This document shows, piece by piece, positions 44,686-52,530 of a stretch of DNA of 64,000 nt (the stretch's first letter is position 1; each line of letters opens with the position of its first letter). Both the position numbers and the translations under genes were made by a program. A model generated the notes under the pieces. It saw nothing but the letters and a program-made list of their open reading frames with translations. It ran no database searches and had not been told where the DNA came from. Origin of the DNA: JAICMB01 sp035295125. Its GTDB lineage: Bacteria; Acidobacteriota; Terriglobia; Bryobacterales; Bryobacteraceae. Location: NCBI GenBank assembly GCA_035295125.1, contig DATGJP010000045.1:31194-95193 (forward strand), read 5' to 3'.

Positions 44686-46575
44686 CTACGGGTGCTGCTG
44701 GATAAAATGGAGCACCGCCAGTGCGATCGGGTCGTCATCCTTGTAGACGTTTACAATCTCGGAGATGTGGTTTTCCCCGGGGACGTAGACCACCTCCACT
44801 GAGTCACCGGCGGATTTCAGGGCTGCGGCGAAGTCGCGAGCCTGAACCGTCAATGTCGGGTAATCGTTCTGGCAGTACTCCACGAGGAATGGCGGAGCGC
44901 CGGCCCGGATGTGCGTCATCGGCGACGCTTTCTCGCCGTCCTCTTTGAACCCGGGAATGGCTCGGACGTCGTAGACGCCGCTCAGAGGCAGCACGCCCTT
45001 CAGGTTCGGCCAGAACTTCGGATTGAGCCCGGCATAGGCCGCGAGGTGGCCGCCCGCCGAATGGCCCGCGAGATAAATCTTCTTCGGATCGCCGCCGTAC
45101 TCCGCGACATGCGCGATGGTCCAGGACACGGCGGCGGTCGCGTCATCCACCTGCGCGGGATGCGGATTGGCCGGCATCAGGCGATAACTGGGCACCACGA
45201 CGCCGATTCCTTCTTTCGCGAAACGATTGGCCAGGGCAGGGTAGTTCGAACGATCACCGCTCCGCCACGAACCGCCGTGAATGAAGATCAAAACCGGGAA
45301 ATTCTTCTTGCCTTGGGGCGTGTAGATGTCGAGATTGTGCTTGCCCGCATCCTCCGGTTTGCCGAGGGCATAGGCGATGTCCTTGTGTACTTCGACGTTG
45401 GGAGCCAGGTCGGAAGATGGCCGCTGCAGACGCGTCAGCGCCGGATCTTCGAGCCACAAGGCGTTGGTATAGATCCAGGGACGTTCTTCTCCATCGACCG
45501 TGAGCCAGGCTTCCAGCCGGTACGCGCCAACTTCCTTCGGCGTGTACACAAAATCGGAGCCAGTGGATTCGCCGACGACGTCTCCGTTATGGATCAGCTT
45601 GATCTTAGCGGCCAAGGGCAGCCGTGCCACGAGGCGTGTATTGTTCAGCATGGGAATGTGGTCGCCCATGTCGTAAACGCCATTGTTGTTGCTGGCGGCG
45701 AAGCTGAAGCCGGTGGGGTCGCACAGCCAGTCGTGCGAGACGTAAACCCGGCCCTCGCGCAATGAGTCGCGAATCGCCTGATCGGTTAACTCGCGGGCCA
45801 GAATGTGCGTACTGACGTTTCGGAAACTGACTTCGTACGGGTCGAACGTGACGCCGTTGTAGATCTGGTTCTTGTGCGAGTCGTTGGCGGCGATCCCGGT
45901 GAAAGGATGCTTGGCGAGTTCCTTGTCCCAGAAGGCCAGGAAAGCGGTCAGATAGTCGCCTTCGGCTGCGAAAACTTCATCCGGGTACTCCTTCTCCTTT
46001 TCGGCGATCTTGGCCCACTCCTCGGGGTTCTTCATCGCCGCGCGGAAGTAATCATCGAACGCCTTTTCGTCCTTGGCGTCGGTGTGACGATTGTAGATCT
46101 CCGTCCCCTGGAACCCGGCGCTGGTCGCGTTCGGCGTCTCTTCCAGGTGCGAAAGGAAGCGGAGGTCCGCGCCAGGTTTCGGGAAGCTCAGCAGGTGGTC
46201 GCCTTCCGCGCCCTGAATGAACAGCACGCCATCGCGCATGCCGGCCCATGACTCGGGTTTTGGCCCATTGTGATCGGTCCACATGACAACCTGAACACCG
46301 GTTGCCTTGGCGGCGGTCAACACCTCTGGCCGTGTGCCTTTGGTATGCGGGGCATCTTCGGCGTGGACGTGCATGACGGCTCGATAGTCGTTATACAGCC
46401 CAAGGTTCGGCAGTCTTTTGCGTTCGGCGGCGAACTTCTCGCGCGCTTCGTGCACCGCGGCAAGATGCGCGGTGTCGAGCCGTTCGAGTGTCGTGTACTT
46501 GCGGCCCGGGCTCGGCGCATCGGCGAGCAGGCATAAGCTGACGAGGCATAATGCAAACCTGAAGCGCATAAGCAC
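44686..46575 (-). CDS. PHP-type N-terminal domain fused to BD-FAE-like esterase
   Basis: 629 residues. After a signal peptide (MLMRFRFALCLVSLCLLADA), residues about 60-290 resemble a PHP phosphoesterase: AVMHVHAEDAPHTKG, VVMWTDHNGPKPE, GAEGDHLLSFP and GIAANDSHKNQ hold the metal-binding residues. A short beta-sandwich linker follows (about 300-385). Residues about 390-629 are an esterase: LIFIHGGSWRSGDRSNY, LAGHSAGGHLAAYA (nucleophile), and PGENHISEIV (His). The two activities in one secreted chain are unusual. The order and spacing (23 nt after the synthetase gene) suggest shared transcription. Confidence 0.8.
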   Translation of the reverse strand: MLMRFRFALCLVSLCLLADAPSPGRKYTTLERLDTAHLAAVHEAREKFAAERKRLPNLGLYNDYRAVMHVHAEDAPHTKGTRPEVLTAAKATGVQVVMWTDHNGPKPESWAGMRDGVLFIQGAEGDHLLSFPKPGADLRFLSHLEETPNATSAGFQGTEIYNRHTDAKDEKAFDDYFRAAMKNPEEWAKIAEKEKEYPDEVFAAEGDYLTAFLAFWDKELAKHPFTGIAANDSHKNQIYNGVTFDPYEVSFRNVSTHILARELTDQAIRDSLREGRVYVSHDWLCDPTGFSFAASNNNGVYDMGDHIPMLNNTRLVARLPLAAKIKLIHNGDVVGESTGSDFVYTPKEVGAYRLEAWLTVDGEERPWIYTNALWLEDPALTRLQRPSSDLAPNVEVHKDIAYALGKPEDAGKHNLDIYTPQGKKNFPVLIFIHGGSWRSGDRSNYPALANRFAKEGIGVVVPSYRLMPANPHPAQVDDATAAVSWTIAHVAEYGGDPKKIYLAGHSAGGHLAAYAGLNPKFWPNLKGVLPLSGVYDVRAIPGFKEDGEKASPMTHIRAGAPPFLVEYCQNDYPTLTVQARDFAAALKSAGDSVEVVYVPGENHISEIVNVYKDDDPIALAVLHFIQQHP

Positions 46576-46598
46576 GAGTATACTGCGTTGAAGTTTCC

Positions 46599-48512
46599 CT
46601 ACGTCTGTAATTCCTCCAGATTTTCAAAGAACTGCAGTATTTCGGGATTGGCTAAAGCCTCGCGATTTCGAACCGTCCGGCCATGCACAACGTCCCGCAC
46701 CGCGAGTTCCACAATCTTCCCTGATTTCGTGCGTGGAATATCCGGGACCGCCACGATTTTCGCCGGCACGTGACGCGGGCTAAGACTGCTCCGTATGGCC
46801 TGCTTAATTCGCGTCACCAGGGTCTCGTCGAGCACCACATCCTCACGCAGCTTGACGAACAACACGACCCTTACGTCACCGCCCCACTCCTGTCCGACCG
46901 CGAGAGCTTCCAGGATTTCGGGCAGGCGCTCCACCTGACGATAGATCTCGGCGGTGCCGATGCGAACTCCGCCCGGATTCAGCACCGCGTCCGAGCGACC
47001 ATAAATGACGATGCCATCGTGCGCGGTGATCTCGGCATAGTCGCCGTGTGCCCACACACCTGGGTATCTCTCGAAATAAGCCGCGCGAAACCGTACGCCG
47101 TCGGGATCGTTGAGGAATCCGAGAGGCATCGAAGGGAACGGCCGCGTGCATACCAGTTCGCCCTTTTGTTCCTGGACTGGCCGGCCGTTCTCATCGAAAA
47201 CATCCACTGCCATGCCGAGTCCACGGCACTGGATTTCACCACGCCAGACCGGGAGCACGGGGCAGCCGAGCACGAAACACGAGACGATGTCCGTGCCGCC
47301 CGAGATTGAGGCGAGCGCGACGTCCGATTTCACCTCGCGGTACACATAGTCGAAGCTTTCGGGAGCCAGCGGACTGCCGGTGGAGAAGATCGTCCGAAGG
47401 GCGTCGAGCCGGTGCGTTTCCCTCGGGCGCAGGCCTGCTTTGGAGAGCGCGTCGATAAATTTCGCGGAGGTGCCGAAGTGCGTCATGCTCTCGGCGTCGG
47501 CATAGTCGAAGAGAATGCGGCCGTCGCCGAGGAAAGGCGAACCGTCATAAAGCAGCAGCGTCGCGCCGGACCCGAGGGCTGACACCATCCAGTTCCACAT
47601 CATCCATCCGCACGTGGTGAAGTAGAACAGCCGGTCACCGGCTTTGACATCCCCGTGCAGTTGATGCTCTTTCACGTGCTGCAACAGTGTTCCGCCGGCG
47701 CCGTGGACGATGCATTTCGGTGCTCCGGTGGTGCCCGAAGAATAGAGGATGTATAACGGATGATCGAAGGGAAGGCGTCGAAATCGGAGGTGGGTGACGT
47801 CCGCGTACGGCGCCACAAAGTCCGGCCACGATTCAAACCTCGACGGCGACGTATCTGTGTATGGAACAACGATAATGTGCTCGAGCGATGGCAATCGAGC
47901 TGCGATGGTACCTAGCTTTTCAAGACAGTTGATCGTTTTTCGGTTGTAATAATAGCCGTCGGCCGCGATAAGAATCTTCGGTGCGATCTGTCCGAAGCGG
48001 TCGAGGACTCCTTCGACGCCAAAATCGGGGGAACAGGACGAGAAGATCGCTCCGAGGCTCGCGGCGGCCAGCATGGCCACCACGGTTTCCGGCATATTCG
48101 GCATCCATGCCGCAATCCGATCGCCCGCCTCAATGCCGGCGTGTTCGAATGCCGCCGCCAGTCTTGCCACCTGCAGGTAAAGCTCCCGCCGGGATAGCCG
48201 GCGCTGGGTTCGGTCTTCTCCCCAGAACACAATCGCATCGGACTCATCGCGGGAGCGGAGCAGGTTCTCGGCGAAATTCAGGCGGGCGCCGGGGAACCAG
48301 TGCGCACCTGGCATCGCGTCGCCATTTTCCAACACGACGTCACCAGGCTCGCCGATCACTCCGCAGAAATCCCATACTGCACGCCAGAATGCCGGACGGT
48401 CGTCGATGGACCAGCGGAGCAATGCGGCATAATCATGCGGCCCCATGAAGCGAGCGAGTAGCGATGTATTCGAACGCTGCCGGTCGGGGATCCAGAGTGG
48501 GCCTTCGCTCAC
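46599..48512 (-). CDS. Acetoacetyl-CoA synthetase
   Basis: About 637 residues from GTG 48512 (the frame can start at TTG 48536 instead). Adenylate-forming enzyme: acetyl-CoA-synthetase-type N-terminus (GPLWIPDRQRSNTSLLARFM), AMP-binding motif YSSGTTGAPKCIVHGAGG, then FYFTTCGWMMWNWMVSALG and GRSDAVLNPGGVRIGTAEIY. The HWFPGARLNFAENLL block is typical of acetoacetate-CoA ligase (AacS) rather than acetyl-CoA synthetase. It activates acetoacetate for use in central metabolism. The C-terminal Lys (IPRTKSGKIVELAV) is present. Confidence 0.9.
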   Translation of the reverse strand: MSEGPLWIPDRQRSNTSLLARFMGPHDYAALLRWSIDDRPAFWRAVWDFCGVIGEPGDVVLENGDAMPGAHWFPGARLNFAENLLRSRDESDAIVFWGEDRTQRRLSRRELYLQVARLAAAFEHAGIEAGDRIAAWMPNMPETVVAMLAAASLGAIFSSCSPDFGVEGVLDRFGQIAPKILIAADGYYYNRKTINCLEKLGTIAARLPSLEHIIVVPYTDTSPSRFESWPDFVAPYADVTHLRFRRLPFDHPLYILYSSGTTGAPKCIVHGAGGTLLQHVKEHQLHGDVKAGDRLFYFTTCGWMMWNWMVSALGSGATLLLYDGSPFLGDGRILFDYADAESMTHFGTSAKFIDALSKAGLRPRETHRLDALRTIFSTGSPLAPESFDYVYREVKSDVALASISGGTDIVSCFVLGCPVLPVWRGEIQCRGLGMAVDVFDENGRPVQEQKGELVCTRPFPSMPLGFLNDPDGVRFRAAYFERYPGVWAHGDYAEITAHDGIVIYGRSDAVLNPGGVRIGTAEIYRQVERLPEILEALAVGQEWGGDVRVVLFVKLREDVVLDETLVTRIKQAIRSSLSPRHVPAKIVAVPDIPRTKSGKIVELAVRDVVHGRTVRNREALANPEILQFFENLEELQT

Positions 48513-48575
48513 GATTGGATGATAACCGGCTTGCAAATTGGCGGATCAAATGAGAATATGAATTCAGGTTCTGTT

Positions 48576-48953
48576 ATGAACATACGCCTGCTGCTCTACG
48601 GACTGGCCATTTGGACCGGCGCGACCCTCTTCCTGCGATTCCGCGGACAGCACGTCCTGCAACCGGGGCACTGGGCCGTGACTTTGACCCTATTTGCGAT
48701 CAGTTTCCCGGCCATGGCATGGGTAGTGCGGCGCCTTTGCCGGCGCTTCCAATTACCACCCGAACAATGGCCGGCGGGCGCCATCTCCATCGCCCTGCCG
48801 ACCCTTCTGCTTGATCCGTTTTCGAGCGCTTTCTTTCCGACCGTCTTTCCCAACATGTCCCCGGAGGTCGCGGGCGTATTCGGTGGATGGATGCTCTGGT
48901 GTTGCGCCGGGGCGTTGGTGGGCGTCACCATCGGACGGAAACCAACGGCTTGA
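48576..48953 (+). CDS. DUF5367 membrane protein
   Basis: 125 residues from ATG 48576 (MNIRLLLYGLAIWTGATLF). Four hydrophobic segments, FLRFRGQHVLQPGHWAVTL and DPFSSAFFPTVFPNMSP between them, match the DUF5367 family, whose role is unknown. The stop overlaps the start of a TetR regulator. Divergent from the acetoacetyl-CoA synthetase. Confidence 0.82.
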   Translation: MNIRLLLYGLAIWTGATLFLRFRGQHVLQPGHWAVTLTLFAISFPAMAWVVRRLCRRFQLPPEQWPAGAISIALPTLLLDPFSSAFFPTVFPNMSPEVAGVFGGWMLWCCAGALVGVTIGRKPTA

Positions 48954-49585
48954 TCGAGCGTCCGAATCTCCTCGCCGGCGAAGACTTACCTCCGGAACCC
49001 CGCCAGAAGCGGAGCATCGAAAAGCGGGTCAGGCTGAAACAGTCCGCACTCGCGCTGTTTGGGGAACGAGGATTTGAGGGAACGTCGATCGAGGAGATAG
49101 CCGCGCGTGCTGGTCTTGCGGTCGGAGGGTTTTACCAGCATTTCCGGTCTAAGCGGCAGCTTCTACTGGTGCTGATGAACGATCTGCTGGAGGCTCTGAG
49201 CCGCCTGGATTTCCGACTGCAGGCCGATGGGACTGCTCGGGACGTTCTGCACGAGTTGCTGGCTAGAGCGTTTGCGCGCGATTTCCAGTACCTGGGCGCC
49301 TATCGCGCCTGGCAGGAAGCGATGATGGCCGACACGGGTTTGGCTCGGAAGAATCAGGAGATTCACGCCTGGACCACCGCCCGGGTAATGGCGGTTTTCA
49401 AGATGCTACAGCAGATGTCCGGATCTCGCGCGGAAGTCGATATCCCGGGCTTGGCTCGGGCCATGGATACCTTCTTCTGGAGTCTCCTGGCACAGGCGCT
49501 GCACATGAAAAAAACCGAGCTCGATCGCTGGATCGATGCTGCCACGCACTTGATCTATCACGCCCTCTTCCGCGACCAACCGTAA
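48950..49585 (+). CDS. TetR-family transcriptional regulator
   Basis: 211 residues from TTG 48950, giving a 4-nt overlap (TTGA) with the DUF5367 gene; the frame also runs to an ATG at 48887. The N-terminal HTH is clear: KQSALALFGERGFEGTSIEE, then IAARAGLAVGGFYQHFRSK. The ligand-binding part ends with LDRWIDAATHLIYHALF. It likely controls its co-transcribed membrane protein or the divergent synthetase; no operator was identified. Confidence 0.88.
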   Translation: MIERPNLLAGEDLPPEPRQKRSIEKRVRLKQSALALFGERGFEGTSIEEIAARAGLAVGGFYQHFRSKRQLLLVLMNDLLEALSRLDFRLQADGTARDVLHELLARAFARDFQYLGAYRAWQEAMMADTGLARKNQEIHAWTTARVMAVFKMLQQMSGSRAEVDIPGLARAMDTFFWSLLAQALHMKKTELDRWIDAATHLIYHALFRDQP

Positions 49586-49608
49586 CAAATTTGGATGATT
49601 TGAAGGGT

Positions 49609-49742
49609 GTAGCAGGCTTCAGCCCAATGCTACTTACTCGCAGGCGGGTTAACAACCCGCCGCAGGCTAACAGCCTGCATTACAGGCTCAATCCAAACTC
49701 GCCGTTTCCGAAAACTAGGTGGCATTGGGCTTCAGGTTGCCC
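49609..49742. repeat. Inverted-repeat element, family 2, copy B
   Basis: Terminal inverted repeats: GCAGGCTTCAGCCCAATGCT at the left, the reverse complement of GGTGGCATTGGGCTTCAGGT at the right. Internal palindromes GGCGGGTTAACAACCCGCC and GCAGGCTAACAGCCTGC lie side by side, matching the plan of the copy at 38279-38458. It fills the gap between the TetR and SGNH genes. Confidence 0.65.
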
Positions 49743-49763
49743 TTGGACCTCATCTTTTCCCGT

Positions 49764-50996
49764 CTACTTGAATAACGAAAGATCAATCGAATCCGCCATC
49801 GCCTTGTACCCCGCGTCCTTGGGGTGCAAATGATCGCCGCTGTCGTAATCCGCCAGCATCCTGTCCGGATGATTAGGATCGCGGGTGGCCTTATCAAAAT
49901 CGATAACGCCGTCGAACGCTTTCCCGGTCCGGATCCACTCATTGACGGCTTTGCGCTTCACCTCTTTTTCAGGTGTGAAGTAGCCTTTGTACGTTGTTCC
50001 CTCGAACGGCGTGAGAGTCGCTCCGATCACCTTGATCCCCTTCTCATGCGCCCGCTCAATCATCTGCTTCAGGCCGGCAATGATATCCTCCGCGCTCACG
50101 GTCTCAGATTCCGGCGCCGACGACCCGTAATGCCCGAGATCATTGATCCCCTCGAGAATGATGAGGTATTTAACGCCGGGCTGCGCCAGCACATCGCGAT
50201 CGAAACGGGCCAGTGCATTCATGCCAAAGCGGATGTTGGTGGGAGCGTCGTGCAGGATGCGATTTCCGCCAATTCCAGCATCGAGCACGCCGATTCTCAA
50301 GCGGCCCCGCTGGCCCCGCAGACGTTCCGCTAGGATGTCGGGCCAACGATGATTTGCATCCTTGGCCGATGCCGCGCCGTCAGTAATCGAATCGCCGAAC
50401 GCTACCAGGGTCGCGGCATTGTCGGCGGCGGTCACGTCAACCCCGTCCAGAAACACCCATGACGTCATCGTAGTCGCATCTGCCATTGATGCCGCGCCCG
50501 TCAGGTCTCCACGCCCCACGTAAGATGTCTGCTGCGCCGAATAATGGATGCCCGCCCCGGTGGCGGTTTTCGGAACGAAGATGCTGATCGCAAGGTCGGC
50601 CCCGGGCGCCACGTCGAGCTTTACAGGATCGCTTAGCACTTCGGCATCTGGCGGAATCGAAACCGCCGTCCGTCCGCTAAACGTCAGTGCGCGATCGGAT
50701 CCAGAGGCAATTGCCGAATCCTGCGAACGCAGCGCCAGGTGAACCGCCCCGATCGCCACAGTCTCCTTGCCGTAAGCGTTCGACAGCCGCACGCGAACGG
50801 CATCGCCGCCTATGCTGGTGTGGACAATCTCGCGAAGCGTCTGGTCTTCAAAGACGAGCTTCGCGGACCGCATCTGCGCTTCGTCGGCTAACTGTGGAGC
50901 GGGGCTAGCCCCCCAGGTCACCACCCAATGATTTGAATCGGCCGCCAACGCGGCGCCACAAAAAGCGAATAAAGCAATTGTAATTTTCCGCTGCAT
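49764..50996 (-). CDS. Secreted SGNH/GDSL-type hydrolase
   Basis: 410 residues from ATG 50996 (signal peptide MQRKITIALFAFCGAALAAD); a longer frame to 51032 lacks a signal-like start. An N-terminal VVTWGASPAPQ block and a beta-sandwich (about 1-190) precede the catalytic domain: VAFGDSITDGAAS (block I, Ser), AGIGGNRIL (block II), LEGINDLGH (block III) and DSGDHLHPKDAGYKAM (block V, Asp and His). It probably removes acyl groups from polysaccharides or hydrolyses lipids outside the cytoplasm. Confidence 0.9.
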   Translation of the reverse strand: MQRKITIALFAFCGAALAADSNHWVVTWGASPAPQLADEAQMRSAKLVFEDQTLREIVHTSIGGDAVRVRLSNAYGKETVAIGAVHLALRSQDSAIASGSDRALTFSGRTAVSIPPDAEVLSDPVKLDVAPGADLAISIFVPKTATGAGIHYSAQQTSYVGRGDLTGAASMADATTMTSWVFLDGVDVTAADNAATLVAFGDSITDGAASAKDANHRWPDILAERLRGQRGRLRIGVLDAGIGGNRILHDAPTNIRFGMNALARFDRDVLAQPGVKYLIILEGINDLGHYGSSAPESETVSAEDIIAGLKQMIERAHEKGIKVIGATLTPFEGTTYKGYFTPEKEVKRKAVNEWIRTGKAFDGVIDFDKATRDPNHPDRMLADYDSGDHLHPKDAGYKAMADSIDLSLFK

Positions 50997-51053
50997 TAGA
51001 GCCCATCGTATCAGGCAACAGTGTGCGATCATTTTGAAGAGGTCTTCCCCAAC

Positions 51054-51605
51054 ATGAAAAAACTCTATGTGTGGTTACTCGCGGCATCGTTCACAACGCT
51101 GCCGTCTTTCGCTCAGGAGGGAGCCGCTAACCCGCTCAGCTCCGGTCAAAAATTCGTCTACGGAATCGTTAAAGGCAGCCTGATCAAGGCAGCGGAGAAA
51201 ATGCCGGAGGAATCTTACGCCTCAAAGCCAACTCCGGATGTTCGCAGTTATGCGCAGCTCATGGGACATGTCGCCGATGCCAACTATACGTTCTGCTCGG
51301 TTGTTCTCGGTGAAAAACCCCCGGTCACTGGCATTGAAAAATCCAAGACCGCCAAAGCCGACCTCGTGCAGGCAGTGAAAGATTCGTTCGCCTATTGCGA
51401 CAAGGCCTATGACGGTATGACCGATGCCGACGCTGCGACAGTTGTGAAGTTCTTCGGACAGAGCGCCCCGAAACTGTCGATTCTGTCATTCCATACCGCG
51501 CATGCCGACGAGCACTACGGCAACGCTGTTACCTACATGCGCCTGAAAGGGATCGTGCCGCCCACGAGTGAGCGCCCGCCCGCTCCGGCCGGCAAATCCA
51601 ACTGA
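51054..51605 (+). CDS. DinB-like (DUF664/DinB_2) secreted protein
   Basis: 183 residues from ATG 51054 (signal peptide MKKLYVWLLAASFTTLPSFA). A four-helix bundle with DinB-type metal residues: YAQLMGHVADANYTFCS and SFHTAHADEHYGNAVTYMRL. Members bind a divalent metal via three His; many are thiol-dependent transferases, but the secreted forms have no known reaction. Divergent from the SGNH gene with a short 57-nt gap. Confidence 0.85.
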   Translation: MKKLYVWLLAASFTTLPSFAQEGAANPLSSGQKFVYGIVKGSLIKAAEKMPEESYASKPTPDVRSYAQLMGHVADANYTFCSVVLGEKPPVTGIEKSKTAKADLVQAVKDSFAYCDKAYDGMTDADAATVVKFFGQSAPKLSILSFHTAHADEHYGNAVTYMRLKGIVPPTSERPPAPAGKSN

Positions 51606-51671
51606 GGCCGGCTGGTACGGAACGCGGCCAGTCTGTTGTACGTCTGTAACATTAGGAGTAAGCAGTAGAAC

Positions 51672-51710
51672 GACTTCGCGCGCTCGCGGGCTTTTTGAGC
51701 GCGCGAGGTC
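51672..51710 (+). terminator. Strong GC-rich hairpin, probable terminator
   Basis: GACTTCGCGCGCTC and GAGCGCGCGAGGTC form a 14-bp stem (one G-U) around GCGGGCTTTTT, 66 nt after the DinB-like stop and before the signal peptidase gene. The T tract after the stem is poor (ACCTTGTTGTT), so Rho-independent action is likely but not sure. Confidence 0.5.
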
Positions 51711-51796
51711 ACCTTGTTGTTCTGCCGTTCTGGCGCGGCTGGGGTTATACTCGCGATAGGGCCTCAGTATTCGTTTAGCGGGGATCTCGAAGAAAA

Positions 51797-52372
51797 ATGG
51801 ACCAGGAAACCGCAACTCCTCTTCCTGTAGAGACTGTTCAGCGAAAGCGTTCCACTCTGGGCGCGCTCCTTTTCTGGATGCGCGACCTGCTTCTGTCCGT
51901 CATCATCGCAATCATCGTCATTCTGTTCCTGTATCAGCCTGTGAAGGTCGAAGGAACCAGCATGATGCCGGCCCTGGACGACCAGGAGCGGATCTTCATC
52001 AACAAATTCATCTATCGGTTTCATTTTGGCGATATCCAGCGCGGCGATATGGTTGTGTTCTGGTATCCTAACGATCCCAGCAAGTCATACATCAAACGCG
52101 TCATCGGCGTGCCGGGCGATCAAATCGCCATCGACCACGGCACGGTCTTTTTGAACGGCAGGCGCCTGGACGAAAACTACGTTCCCGACATGTATCGGGA
52201 CATGCTCTCGTACGATCTAAAGACCGTCGGACTGGATGAGTATTTCGTGATGGGCGATCACCGGAGTTCCTCCAACGACAGCCGCTCCTGGGGTACTGTT
52301 CCTCGCCGGTACATCTACGGCAAAGCAGTCTTCATTTACTGGCCACTCGACAAGGTTGGCGTCCTGCACTGA
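51797..52372 (+). CDS. lepB: Signal peptidase I
   Basis: 191 residues. One N-terminal membrane helix (about 28-46) precedes the catalytic Ser55 (EGTSMMPALDD) and Lys100 (SYIKRVIGVPGDQ); the C-terminal GDHRSSSNDSRSWG box is intact. It cleaves secretory signal peptides at the outer face of the inner membrane, needed for the many secreted proteins encoded here. Size matches short, single-helix type I signal peptidases. Confidence 0.95.
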   Translation: MDQETATPLPVETVQRKRSTLGALLFWMRDLLLSVIIAIIVILFLYQPVKVEGTSMMPALDDQERIFINKFIYRFHFGDIQRGDMVVFWYPNDPSKSYIKRVIGVPGDQIAIDHGTVFLNGRRLDENYVPDMYRDMLSYDLKTVGLDEYFVMGDHRSSSNDSRSWGTVPRRYIYGKAVFIYWPLDKVGVLH

Positions 52373-52395
52373 CATCTCGTTGTGGAATGGTATTA

Positions 52396-52445
52396 CAGCC
52401 TGCCTTTGCACTTCACCGAGAAAGGACAGGCGAAAACGCCTGTCC
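52396..52445 (-). repeat. About 50-nt palindromic intergenic repeat, family 1, copy B
   Basis: On the minus strand it reads GGACAGGCGTTTTCGCCTGT, then CCTTTCTCGGTGAAGTG, then CAAAGGCAGGCTG, nearly the same as 32001-32051 and inverted with respect to it. It lies between lepB and the convergent ADOP gene, where it could act as a bidirectional stop or RNA-stabilising element. Confidence 0.75.
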
Positions 52446-52530
52446 CGCCTTTCTGCATCCTCGATTTTCTCGGGGATGCGAAAAGATCCTACATCACCGT
52501 CCAGCAGCCAACAAGAGAAGACGAATGCGC

